The notes under the pieces: generated by a model
The model's input: the letters and a program-made list of their open reading frames with translations, nothing else
Database searches by the model: none
What the model was told of the DNA's origin: nothing
Program-made: the position numbers and the translations under genes
DNA from: Symbiodinium natans
Taxonomy: Eukaryota > Sar > Dinophyceae > Suessiales > Symbiodiniaceae
Direction of reading: 5' to 3'
NCBI GenBank assembly: GCA_905221605.1
Contig: CAJNDS010002002.1
Location: forward strand, 188,001-252,000
DNA length: 64,000 bases
Shown here: positions 9,754 through 19,900 of the stretch, piece after piece
How positions within the stretch are numbered: the stretch's first letter is position 1
Layout of the letters: each line of letters starts with the position of its first letter

Positions 9754-12700
9754 GTGCCTTTTGAGGCGAACTCTGTTGGCTTAGGTCCCGAAGCCCTTGC
9801 CGAGCAACTTCTTCGAAAGCCAACCTTGGAAGCCTTTGATGTTTTGCGAGTTTTCGACCTCTTGCCCAGAAATCCATCTAAACGAGATGCCTTCCATCAC
9901 CGAAGCTTTGGTTGCGGTGCCTGGGTGTTCGGGTCCCAGATCGGAATTCGTACAGATACTAAGTCTTTTCCAAAGAGCTCCGCTCTCTTTTGCCGTTATG
10001 TTCACCAAGTGAATCCTCACCACACCTTTTCCAGCCTGGTCTTGCTCGATGATGTTCAAAGCCCACTCCATGTGGACTGCAACAATGACCGCTCCTCCTG
10101 GAACCTCGTCATCCCCTTGACCCGATTTCGCAAAGGCCAAATCTGGGAAGAATGCGAAGGAGGGGCTGACCGCTTTGAAGACGCTTCTGGCACTTTTTGG
10201 GGGCGTCTGCATGATGTATCCGCCGGACCAGTCTTGCTTCATGCCGCCGTGAACCGCCATGCTGTTTTGCCTTGGGAAGGCCGCAGGGTTGTGCTGATTG
10301 CCTTCACCCCCCGGGATAGTCCCAAGCTTCCCCTTGCCGACCGTGACTGGCTGGGTGACATTGGCTTCCGCCTACCCTCCTCATCCGCCTTGCCCACCCT
10401 TGGCCCGCCCAAACTCTTTCTCGAGGTCTTCTCCGGGTCCGCGACCCTGGCTCGAGCCGCCCAGAGGCTCGGGTTCACGGCCGTTGCTGTTGATAACTGT
10501 CCCCGGCGTCCTCAAGTTCCCACGGTTCGCCTTGACCTTGCTTCCGATATGGGCCGCGATGCCTTGTTTCGTTTGCTGCATGACAAAAAGCCTGCCGCGG
10601 TGCATCTAGGCCCCCCTTGTGGCACATCGTCTCGGGCCCGTGAGCGGCCCTTGCCGGCCAAGTTACGCGCCCTCGGCCTCCGTGACCCTCGGCCGCTTCG
10701 GAGCGCCGACTTTCCCCTCGGCTTGCCTCACATTGACCCCGCCAGCCCTGATGGTTTGCGCCTCGCCGCTGCCAATCGTCTTTATGACTTGGTCTTTCAT
10801 GTCCTGCTTTGGTGCGCTGAGCACGACTGTGTCTTCACTCTTGAAAACCCCTCGAACTCGTGGTTCTGGAGTGTGCTGGCCTTGAAGGTCCGAATGCACG
10901 CTTCGCCCAAGGTCCGCCGCTGGTTCAGTGACTTGCATGAGATCATCTTCGACGCTTGTGAGCACGGTGGCGCTCGTCCCAAGTCCACCAAGCTCCTCAG
11001 CAACCGGGCTGCCTTTGGCAGCCTTCGTGCCCGCTGCAGCGGCCGTCATGTGCACGAACCTTGGGGCGTCAGCTGGCGTGCTGGCGGTTGGGTGTGGTCC
11101 ACTCACCTCGAGGCCCAGTATCCTGTTGTGTTGGCTGCTCGCTGGGCCGCATGCTTTGCTTCTGCTTGCCATGTCTCCCCTGGCCAGACCGAGGCCCCCG
11201 ACCCGCGCTTGCAGTCTCTTTCCGCGGTGGGACGCCAAACCCGTAAGCATAAGCCCTTGGTTTCCGAATATAAATTCGTGCGCATCATGCCCCGCGGCCA
11301 AATTCCCTCATCCGGTTGCAAGGTCCTCGGCGCGCCTCCCGTGCAAGGGGGTGATTCGGGGGAGGTCGCCGAGGCTCTTCCTGAGACTTCCCCAGACAGC
11401 GAGGGGCTTGGTTTGGATAGGGGTGAGGATTGCCAGGTTGGTTTCTACAGGGATCCTTGTGAATGGTTCCAGGCTGCTAAGAAAGTGTGCCACCCTCTTG
11501 ACTCCGAAAACAAACTCCCAAAGGAGCTGAAAGCTTCTCTTGAGGCCAACATGGTAGCTGATCGCCGAGCCCTCTTTCTTCGTCGAAAACTTGCACTGAT
11601 GAAAGCAGAGATCCTTTCCAAAAAGTTGGAACAAGACGAAAGCAAACTTCACTCAGCGATGCCATCGTGGATGCAGACCGTGATGCAAGGCAAGAGGATC
11701 CTACTTCTGGAGTCTTTGCTGCGACAGCACAATTTCGATGACATGGAGGCAATCGAGCTTTTGAAGTCGGGGGTGAAGTTGTCGGGTGTGTCCGAATGCC
11801 CTGCTGCCTTTGATGTCAAAGTGAAACCTGCCACGTCTACCGAAGCGGAGCTCCGTCAAGTCGCTCCCTTGAAACGGGCAGCGCTACTTTTGGAAAATCG
11901 GGCTTCCGATCCCGAGCTAGAACGCGATCTGCTGAAGGTGACCATGGACGAAGCGAAGGCTGGATGGCTTCAGGGGCCTTTCAGCAGTGAAACGGAAGTT
12001 TCTGAGCATCTGGGGAGAACAGATTGGAGTTTGATGCGAAGGTTTGGCGTTCGACAAGGAGGCAAACTGAGACCGATTGACGATGCCTGCGATTCCGACT
12101 TGAACTGCACTTTCACCAGCACCATGAAGCTAAAGTTACAGGACGGCGACTTCTGCATTTCTTTGGCCATGGAAATCGCAAAGCGCGTGATGGGAAAGCC
12201 GGGAGTCGTTCCCAGAGAGTGGAGTGGCCGATGCCTTGATCTAAGTGGTGCTTACAAACAGATGGCAGTCTGTGAGCAACATCGGAGCTTGTGCGTTCTG
12301 CTTCTGCGTGATGCCGATGGCCGCCCAATCTTTTTCATTTCTTCAGCATTGGTTTTTGGGGCCTCTGCTTCAGTCTATGCCTTCTTAAGAATAGCTCGGG
12401 CCTTGAGCTTCTTACTGAACGTCGTGCTGGAGATCCCTCATGCAAACTTCTTCGACGACTATCCAATCCTTGTGCCTTCGGAAGATGCTGAACAGGTGGG
12501 CCTCCTATGCACGAAGTTTTTGCACTTGCTTGGTTGGAAACATGCCGAAATTGGAGAGGGTCACAAAGGCCTCCCCTTTGCGAAGTCCTTTGACGTGCTG
12601 GGCTTGCATCTCGACATCTCTTGCATATCTTCGGGAACCTTGACAGTGGCTAACAAGCTTGGCCGGGTTGACCGACTCCTTGAGCGCCTTCGTGAGATCA

Positions 12701-13425
12701 AGCAGTCAGCAGTCCTTAGCCGCCACGAGGGCCAAGTCCTGCTGGGCCTCCTGCGGTACGCAGCTGGGTTCTTCGGGGGCCGGACTTTGCGTTATGTTTG
12801 TGAAGATTTGAACGCCATAGTGCATCATGGACATCACCCTTCTCCTGTTGCGGTTAGACTGCTATGTCAACGCGCTATAACTGCACTGGAGTCGTCGAGG
12901 CCCCTACAGCTCAAAGCAGATATGCCGAGTTCTCCGGTGCATCTCTTTACAGATGGCAGCTGGGAAAAAGGTGTAGCCGGAGTTGGGGCTGTGCTTTTCG
13001 ACGCGCACGATGGTTCGGCAGAGGTCTTTGGAGGCGAGATGCCAAAGGACATGGTAGAATCGCTCCTACAGACCGACGGTGACCACTTGATTGGACAAAT
13101 CGAAACCTACGCTGTCGTGGCCATGCGGATACACTTGGCCCATCGCCTTTCAGGACGTCGAGTGATCATCTGGACAGACAATGAAGGTTGTCGATTCGGG
13201 CTCATTAAAGGCCGTTCGAAGTCCCACACGATGGACACCTTGATCAGAAGCTTCGCCGCTGCTGAGGATGCCGATCCAAGTCATACCTGGATATGTCGTG
13301 TGCCGAGTTACTCGAACATCGCTGATGGGCCTTCTCGGGGAAAGCCTGAGGAGGCTCTGAAGATTTCAGGAGCTGTCGCATGTCAGTCTTTTCCATGGAT
13401 TCGGCAAGCATTCGAAACTACCTGA
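9754..13425 (+). CDS. E1 polyprotein: 2OG-Fe(II) oxygenase-like, cytosine-methyltransferase-like, RT, RNase H
   Basis: 1223 residues, intact. Residues about 75-190 look like a double-stranded beta-helix 2-oxoglutarate/Fe(II) oxygenase: HVD (H106, D108), GQIWEEC, then GPVLLHAAVNRHAVLPWEGR with H169 and R177/R178, the H-x-D...H...R order of that superfamily. Residues 220-375 resemble a C5-type methyltransferase: LFLEVFSGSATLARA (motif I), LGPPCGTSSRAR (motif IV, C289), FTLENPSN (motif VI-like). A conserved pre-RT region follows (from about 600). RT: DLSGAY (D829) and FFDD (D901-D902). RNase H: D1067, E1117, D1142, D1191. RT and RNase H are firm. The methyltransferase is likely, and the oxygenase is inferred from motif order only. 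E2's homologue lacks the oxygenase-like part and has lost the PPC motif. No protease is seen. Confidence 0.88.
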   Translation: MPFEANSVGLGPEALAEQLLRKPTLEAFDVLRVFDLLPRNPSKRDAFHHRSFGCGAWVFGSQIGIRTDTKSFPKSSALFCRYVHQVNPHHTFSSLVLLDDVQSPLHVDCNNDRSSWNLVIPLTRFRKGQIWEECEGGADRFEDASGTFWGRLHDVSAGPVLLHAAVNRHAVLPWEGRRVVLIAFTPRDSPKLPLADRDWLGDIGFRLPSSSALPTLGPPKLFLEVFSGSATLARAAQRLGFTAVAVDNCPRRPQVPTVRLDLASDMGRDALFRLLHDKKPAAVHLGPPCGTSSRARERPLPAKLRALGLRDPRPLRSADFPLGLPHIDPASPDGLRLAAANRLYDLVFHVLLWCAEHDCVFTLENPSNSWFWSVLALKVRMHASPKVRRWFSDLHEIIFDACEHGGARPKSTKLLSNRAAFGSLRARCSGRHVHEPWGVSWRAGGWVWSTHLEAQYPVVLAARWAACFASACHVSPGQTEAPDPRLQSLSAVGRQTRKHKPLVSEYKFVRIMPRGQIPSSGCKVLGAPPVQGGDSGEVAEALPETSPDSEGLGLDRGEDCQVGFYRDPCEWFQAAKKVCHPLDSENKLPKELKASLEANMVADRRALFLRRKLALMKAEILSKKLEQDESKLHSAMPSWMQTVMQGKRILLLESLLRQHNFDDMEAIELLKSGVKLSGVSECPAAFDVKVKPATSTEAELRQVAPLKRAALLLENRASDPELERDLLKVTMDEAKAGWLQGPFSSETEVSEHLGRTDWSLMRRFGVRQGGKLRPIDDACDSDLNCTFTSTMKLKLQDGDFCISLAMEIAKRVMGKPGVVPREWSGRCLDLSGAYKQMAVCEQHRSLCVLLLRDADGRPIFFISSALVFGASASVYAFLRIARALSFLLNVVLEIPHANFFDDYPILVPSEDAEQVGLLCTKFLHLLGWKHAEIGEGHKGLPFAKSFDVLGLHLDISCISSGTLTVANKLGRVDRLLERLREIKQSAVLSRHEGQVLLGLLRYAAGFFGGRTLRYVCEDLNAIVHHGHHPSPVAVRLLCQRAITALESSRPLQLKADMPSSPVHLFTDGSWEKGVAGVGAVLFDAHDGSAEVFGGEMPKDMVESLLQTDGDHLIGQIETYAVVAMRIHLAHRLSGRRVIIWTDNEGCRFGLIKGRSKSHTMDTLIRSFAAAEDADPSHTWICRVPSYSNIADGPSRGKPEEALKISGAVACQSFPWIRQAFETT

Positions 13426-13440
13426 TAGCTCTCTTAAAAA

Positions 13441-13712
13441 GGGGGCATTTCGGGAGAGCAGGAAATCGCGAAACCTGATCGCATCCTGTGCATGCTTGCC
13501 CCACGACTGAAGAAAAAGCGCGTCAGTGTAACTGGATGAATCTTTAACACATATATGGGATTAGGTTTCACATGTGTACATAGAAGATGAAATTATTTTC
13601 GTGATCTCACAAGATAGACCTTTGCGATGAAGCTTATTCCAATCATGAGGAAGAAATCTCAAGCAGATTGAGTTCCTATTCTTTCATACAAAACCCCAAC
13701 TTTTGTGAGAGG
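13441..13712 (+). repeat. E1 split direct repeat, B1 (complete copy)
   Basis: 272 bp, identical by eye to 1868-2139. It starts 15 bp after the Pol stop and shares its last bases with the start of A2. Confidence 0.93.
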
Positions 13713-13964
13713 GAAAATTTCAGCTCGCCTGACATTTCTCTCTCAAACTAAAGTTGTAGTGCTCTTCCTTCGAGCACGGGGTTTTTAATAATCCTTTTTG
13801 CGACCTTTTTGAGTTGCGGAAAGTGTTTCGAGTTTTAAACGAATTTTCCTCAGCATCATGAACGTTATTTTTAGCCATGTGACTTGCTGCATGCTTGAAT
13901 CAACAGTTGGCCCGTTCATGTTCACAGCTGCTCGAGCTCGGGCTGAGAGAAAATTTTTGTCCCT
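13712..13964 (+). repeat. E1 split direct repeat, A2 (complete copy)
   Basis: 253 bp, identical by eye to A1 at 5158-5410. A 30-bp C-rich then G-rich linker (CCCACCCACCCG ... TTGGGTATGG) separates it from B2. Confidence 0.93.
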
Positions 13965-13994
13965 CCCACCCACCCGTATCAATCTTGGGTATGG

Positions 13995-14265
13995 GGGGGC
14001 ATTTCGGGAGAGCAGGAAATCGCGAAACCTGATCGCATCCTGTGCATGCTTGCCCCACGACTGAAGAAAAAGCGCGTCAGTGTAACTGGATGAATCTTTA
14101 ACACATATATGGGATTAGGTTTCACATGTGTACATAGAAGATGAAATTATTTTCGTGATCTCACAAGATAGACCTTTGCGATGAAGCTTATTCCAATCAT
14201 GAGGAAGAAATCTCAAGCAGATTGAGTTCCTATTCTTTCATACAAAACCCCAACTTTTGTGAGAG
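13995..14265 (+). repeat. E1 split direct repeat, B2; 3' terminus
   Basis: 271 bp, matching B1 up to GTGAGAG at 14265. The next base (C at 14266) completes the codon broken at 5157 in the E2 recombinase, so the E1 end is fixed to within a base or two. Confidence 0.92.
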
Positions 14266-15460
14266 CGTTCGGTCTTTTGTCAACTGCGTCTTGAAGCTGC
14301 CCCGAACAGCTGCCACCACTTTGGATACGTGTCTAAAGGCCATCAAATGGAGTTATCATGCCCTGGGATTGCGGGTACGTCTTGAAGTTTTTCAGAGTGC
14401 ACGTGTCAACGGACTGGTGGCTAAAGCTCTGGCCAACAAGAGTCCATGGGACCCGGCTCCCCCTCTGCAGGTACACGAGGTGTTGCAGCTTCATGCAATC
14501 GCTCAGGATGAGGGTATCTCCCTTATCGATAGATGTGGTGCAGTTCATTTCCTGGCCATGCTTTACGGCAGAGCTAGAGCTTCTGATGTTCGTTGTATTC
14601 AACCTTTGATTCTTGACAAGAGTGGCGCGGATTGGAGTCACGGTTTCATTGAACTAGGTACCCTCCACCACAAAACTTCACGGCTTGATGCTCAGCAACG
14701 CCGAATCCTTCCCTTGGTGATTCCGGGAATTGGTATTGCTAAAGTCCCGTTGGGACAACTGCTGCTGGAGTTGAGAGTTGAAGCTGGGTTGCTGAATGAT
14801 GGGATTGATGTCCCTTTCCTGCCGGCCCCTCGGCCTGATGGGAGTTGGTCTTCGGACCCCCTGTCATCTAGTGAAGTGACCCGCTGGCTGCGTTTTCTAC
14901 TCCCTCGTCCTGATTCAGAAAAGCCATTGTCTAGTCATTCTCTCAAGGCGACCACCCTCGTGTGGTGCTCCAAATTCGGCATGCTGAGGGAGACTAAGCG
15001 CGTTCTTGGTCATCACGCTGACGCTGCTACAGGATCAGACGCGGTGTACGGTCGGGAGCTGCAGAGTGCTGCGTTGCGCGAGTACATCATTATCCTGGAA
15101 GCGGTTGCGTCAGGAAAATTCTTTCCTGACCAAACTAGGAGCGGCCACTTTGCTCAAGGCTGGAACCGTCAAAAGATCATGGAGTCCGCGGCGGTTACGC
15201 CTGGAGATGATGAAACCAGTCAGGGGGACACGCCCGACGATCAGGACACTGCTTTGGCTGTAGTTTCAGATGCTTCTGATTCGGAGGAGGATAATTCGGA
15301 GAGCCCCTCCTACTGGGCTCACCCTACAAGTCAGGTCTTGCACAGAACCACACTTGGGTCTGCTTTGTTTTTGTGCGGTAGAGCTTTTGGCGATCACTAC
15401 CGCCGCGTCCCTATGGTCAGGGCACATGCTTACCCTCAGTGTTCTAAATGTTTCTCTTAG
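14266..15460 (+). pseudogene. E2 tyrosine recombinase, catalytic part, downstream of E1 insertion
   Basis: Continuation of the gene begun at 4616-5157. The open frame also runs back to an ATG at 14222 inside E1 repeat B2, but that ATG is fortuitous. Counting residues from 14222, the catalytic set is GRARASD (R117/R119), HSLKAT (H239, K242), VLGHH (H264-H265) and VYGREL (Y276). All of them are present, so the enzyme was intact apart from the E1 insertion. The C-terminus has LFLCGR ... PQCSKCF, matching the Cys cluster of the E1 recombinase. Gag-like follows after about 145 bp. Confidence 0.85.
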
Positions 15461-15605
15461 AGCCACTTTCCCCTCATGGAGAGGTGGTGAGCACGAGCGT
15501 AGTTGGAAAATAGCAGGGTGAGTTTGCCGTCATGCCAGCTCGCAGACTCGGGTGTGAGGTCTCTTTTTGCGAGTGTTTGTTTGGCTCGTGCAGCTTGTAG
15601 CGGCC

Positions 15606-16898
15606 ATGACAAGTTCAGTGGACTCGGCCCCTTACTTCCTTCAGAGAGCAGAGGAGATTTTGTTAACCAAGCGGGTCGTTGATGCACTAACTGCCAAAGG
15701 GGTCAAAACCTTGGCCCAGTTGGCCTTTTGCGTGGGCCAGCCGGGGCAACTCCTGGCTCAATCGGATTTCGATACATGGAGCACAGCAGTACTGGCAGAC
15801 CTTACGGTGGGCGAGAAGGCATCACTGAGACGGTTGATTCTTGAGGCCCAGACGATGTTGGTGGCCTCCCTTAAGGACATGGCAGAACCATCCGAGGGTG
15901 TTGCGCCTAAGAAGGTGGGACTCGCTGAGCGTAATGCACGCATGGACCAGTTGCACACTCAGCTTTCGGGGATTTCTCTGACTGGCCAGTTAGAGCCGAG
16001 TCATGCCTTGTTGGACATGACCGTTCAGCAGTGGGAAAACCGATGCCTTAAGTACATTGGCCCGGAAAAATGCCACAGCCGCGAGGAGGAAGTTCAGAAC
16101 TTGAAGCCGTTGACCACAAGCCTCTCCCTCGAAGGGGGAAAACTCAAAGTTACGGAGTCTTCTGGCATGGAAGATCGTGATATAGAGGGATCCCTCCAGG
16201 TGTTAAACGCCCTTAGAAGACGGGGAGTTGCATATGCATTCGCCAGGCTGATTAGTTGGGACAAGCATGAGGCTTACATCTCCTCGCTTTTCAAGTACCT
16301 CACCAAACCAGCTCAACAAGGTTACCGTAAGGTTTCCTTGAGGCAGATTCTGCGAGCTGACAAGTTGGCGTTCGCAAAGATGTCCGAGGCAGGAGCAGAG
16401 GTTCGTGCAGACGCATCGGGGACTTTGCCCTTGGATGCCAGGATTTCTTCAGTGCTGCAGGATTACGATTTGATCGTTGCGCTCCTTCCTTTGGGGGATT
16501 TTGAAGGTGGAGGAAAGTTGCGATTGGGAAAAGGCAACCGTAGTCATCCGTACGAGCATGCTCCGAACAAAGGTAAGCCGGGCAAGGGGAAGTCCTTTTG
16601 GAGCCCCAGGGGCTTCGAGTCATGGTCCGGAAAGGGCAAACCCTCGCCCAAGGGCAAGGAGAAGGCTGGCATAGGGAAAGGTTTCGGGGCTGGCAAGTCG
16701 GAATGGCTACCCGAGGGCCTACGTTACCAGGGAGCGTCCGCATGGAACAAGAAGGGCAACAAGGTTTGCTACAGTTTCAACCTCGGCGGGTGCACGGACG
16801 CCAATTGTCAGAGGGGTGATCATGGTTGCATCATCTACAAGTGTGGTGGTGACCACCCGGTTACCAAGTGCCCGCTGAAGCCTAAAAGCTGTGACTAG
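15606..16898 (+). CDS. E2 Gag-like protein with GK-rich linker and zinc finger
   Basis: 430 residues from the ATG at 15606; an earlier in-frame ATG at 15567 would add 13 hydrophobic residues, but 15606 aligns better with the E1 Gag start (both open with a VDS...FL motif). A helical N-terminal region is followed by a long Lys/Gly/Pro-rich linker (about 320-385) and a tail with CYSFNLGGCTDANC, a His, then KCGGDHPVTKC. This is probably a CCCH-like finger plus knuckle that binds RNA. It is homologous in layout to 8476-9687. The next gene starts 45 bp downstream in another frame. Confidence 0.72.
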   Translation: MTSSVDSAPYFLQRAEEILLTKRVVDALTAKGVKTLAQLAFCVGQPGQLLAQSDFDTWSTAVLADLTVGEKASLRRLILEAQTMLVASLKDMAEPSEGVAPKKVGLAERNARMDQLHTQLSGISLTGQLEPSHALLDMTVQQWENRCLKYIGPEKCHSREEEVQNLKPLTTSLSLEGGKLKVTESSGMEDRDIEGSLQVLNALRRRGVAYAFARLISWDKHEAYISSLFKYLTKPAQQGYRKVSLRQILRADKLAFAKMSEAGAEVRADASGTLPLDARISSVLQDYDLIVALLPLGDFEGGGKLRLGKGNRSHPYEHAPNKGKPGKGKSFWSPRGFESWSGKGKPSPKGKEKAGIGKGFGAGKSEWLPEGLRYQGASAWNKKGNKVCYSFNLGGCTDANCQRGDHGCIIYKCGGDHPVTKCPLKPKSCD

Positions 16899-16942
16899 GT
16901 GATCCTGGTCTCGATGAGACTTCGCTGGCTCAGGATGTTGAG

Positions 16943-19900
16943 ATGGTTCCTCAGGATGAATCCGTTAGTGGCGTCATCTCTGCTCCGAACCAGGAGGTCG
17001 GTATGGAGGCCTTACCTTCAGGTGCGGGATTGGAACCCGTATCTGCGGTTGGGGTTGCCGAAGGTTGTGAATGTGACATTGAATGTTCTTTAACTTTTTC
17101 GATGGCTTCAATGCCGTCGGCCACGACACTGCCAGTTTTCCAAACCGGCGAGGAGACATCTTCTCGGAGCGAGCAGTGTTCTTCGGCTACAGAGCCGCAA
17201 CAAGTTTTCTCGAATGAACAGCACGGGGGACCTACCCGTGCGATCCTTCAATGTTTTGCTGGGCAGGCCCGTGTGGCTGCGGCTCTGCTCGCGCAGGGTT
17301 ATTTTGCTTATGGAGTGGATCGTGTTAAACACAAGTCCGCTATGGCACCTGTTTTGCAAATGGACCTGTCCTCTAGGACAGCTTGTGATTCTGTTCTTAC
17401 TTGGTTGGACAAACGAAAGATTGCGGGGGTGCTGATTTGCATACCAAAGCTCACCTTGGACCCTATCTCTGCGGCATTTGTTTTCGCGGTTATCAGTGGA
17501 TGCCTCGACAGAGACTTGCCGTTAGTGGTCGAAGGCTCTTGCAAGTCCCCATTTTGGGATAATTTGAACCAACTTCCAGACGCTCAGCAAGCACCCCATT
17601 GGGTCGAAGTGAAGTGGGGATGCTGGGACCCTGCGAATCAGCAGCGGAGTTTTGTGATGTCGAACCTTCCTGAAATCACCACGGTTAGGCGCGAAGGGCG
17701 AGAACCGGCAGGGAAGTCGACAACACTGGAGACCTCCTCAGGGGCCTACCCCCGTGGTTTCGCGACTGCTTTGGCTGAGGTCTTCGCGGCTGGCGTCACA
17801 GCGAGAAAACTTCTGTGCCAAAACCCTTCTTTGGCCAATAAGGCCATTCGAGTGTCGGCCATGCACCAACCTCGGGGGCACTTGAATGAGGTCATGCCGG
17901 AATGGAAGGTGGTCGTCTATGTGCTGCTGCCTAGATCAGTGACTGAGGACCCTTTCTCAGGATGCAAGCGTCTCAAGCAGGAATGGCGGATTCCGGATGG
18001 CATCCGAGTGTTGCCGGGGATGGCCGCCCTGCCGGTGGATTCCCAGCTTCTGTCGCGGACTCAGACAGGGGGGAACTTGAGCCCGCAGCTTCAGCAGGAA
18101 ATGCAGCAACTGGATGGTGCCTCAGTGCTGAGAGTGGGGATTCCTTGGGATCCGATTGAATTTATTGGAAAGGCAGCAAAGCTAGGACACCCTTATCATC
18201 AGCTGTCTAAATGCAACAAACCATTAGAGAAGTTGATCGAGCAACTTGTACATCGTCCAGGTTCGGTGAGATCCCAGAGAAAGTTTTACCTTGAGAAATG
18301 GGCTAGAAGAGCCAAAGAACTGGAGCCAGAGGAGGCACAGCTGAAGGCTGGTATGTCCACCCATCGAGAAGCGATCCTCGGACCGAAACGTATCCTCCTC
18401 TTCCAAGAAATGCTTCAAGACATTCAATATGATGATATGGGCGTGGTGCAGGAGCTCATTCAGGGAGCCACGCTCACAGGACCTATCCCAGTGACAGGAG
18501 TTTTGGATGCGAAACTGAAGCCAGCCAGGATGGACATTGAACAGCTTGTGGACATGTCTGACCAGGTGTGTGAACAGATTTTCGCCAGGACAATATCCAG
18601 TGGTGATAGAAACATGGACACGCTGTTGTGGGAGAAAACGTTAGAGGAGGTTGAGAAGGGTCACCTCGCAGGACCTTTCGACGTTCGCCATCTCCCCAAA
18701 GGCTGTTTGGTGAGTTCCCGTTTCCCTCTGATGCAGGGAGGCAAACTCCGACCTATCGACAACTACTCTTCCAGTCTCATTAACGACACGGTTACCGTCT
18801 CCGAGAAACCTGTTACACATTCAATTGACGAGATCGCACTCCTAATTACCAAGCTATCGAAGGCCGCTAGGAAAAAAGGACTGTTGGAACTCTTCGGGAA
18901 GACGGCTGACCTGAAAAGCGCCTATCGACAGTTGGCCATTTCAGATGAGAGTTTAAGATTTTCATACTTGGCAGTATACGACCCGTTTGAGGGGAAGCCC
19001 AAATTATTCCAGCAACTGGCGGTACCTTTTGGTTCCACGAAAGCAGTATACTTCTTCTTGAGGGTTGCGAGGGCTCTTTGGACGATCCTGGTGAAAGGAG
19101 CCAGAATCCCTACGACGAATTACTTTGACGACTTTGTTCTCCTCGCATTGAGCGGTGACAGGAGTTCGTGTGGGTATACCTTTGATGAGGTCATGAAACT
19201 GTTGGGTTGGAAGCTGTCATCAGACAAGACTACGGAGTGGAGCACAAGTTTCGAGGCTTTGGGCGTTTTGTTTGAGATGGACCAAACAGGGACAGGGGTC
19301 CTGAAAGTTAAGAACACTGAACGAAGGCGTCGAGAGTTGGTCACAGCCATCAGAGGTCACCTGGAGAATGGTTTGATGGGTCAGAAGGAGGCCCTGCAAC
19401 TGAGGGGCCGATTACAGTTCGCACAAGCTCAGTTCTTCGGAAGGTTAGGCAGGAGGTGTCTGGTTGAGATCACGAGACATGCCTATGGTGGGAGGCGGAA
19501 AATTCCGGGATACACTAAAGACCTTTTGGAAGAGTTCTGCAAGTTCTTAGACGCTGCTCAGCCCAGGCTAGTGGGACAGGTGTCGTGCAGATCATTTATG
19601 ATACTCACCGATGCAGCTTTCGAAACCGAGACAAGGTCTGGTGGATTAGGTGGTGTGCTCCTTACGGGGAGTGGGACAGCGCTGTCGTTCTTCAGTGTTC
19701 CGATCTCGGAAATCCAGACTCAAGTGCTATCTATGGAGGATGAGCAAACCATTATCTATGAGCTGGAAATGCTTGGGGTTTTGGTTGGTTTGAAGTTGCT
19801 AACAGGCCAGACTGCAGCCTTTGCTGAATCGTATTCCCAGCATGGAGCGACTGCTGGAACTGGGGTAATCGTCTACCTCGACAATGATGCTGCCCGACAC

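Larger units (their letters stand above)
5158..14265 (+). mobile_element. Complete YR retrotransposon E1 with split direct repeats (9108 bp)
   Basis: Structure from left: A1 (5158-5410), recombinase, Gag-like, oxygenase-methyltransferase-RT-RNase H polyprotein, B1, A2, 30-bp linker, B2. A1 ... B1-A2-B2 is the split-direct-repeat architecture known from Ngaro/PAT-type tyrosine-recombinase retrotransposons. Here the recombinase is the first gene rather than the last, unlike classical DIRS1 and Ngaro. All four ORFs or repeats appear intact, and A1 matches A2 and B1 matches B2 by eye, which suggests recent insertion. No target-site duplication is seen, as expected for recombinase-mediated integration. 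Confidence 0.9.

Noticed and set aside
14222-14265. ATG at 14222 as the start of the E2 recombinase
   Set aside because: These 44 bases belong to E1 repeat B2; the open frame into E2 is fortuitous. The true N-terminus is at 4616-5157.
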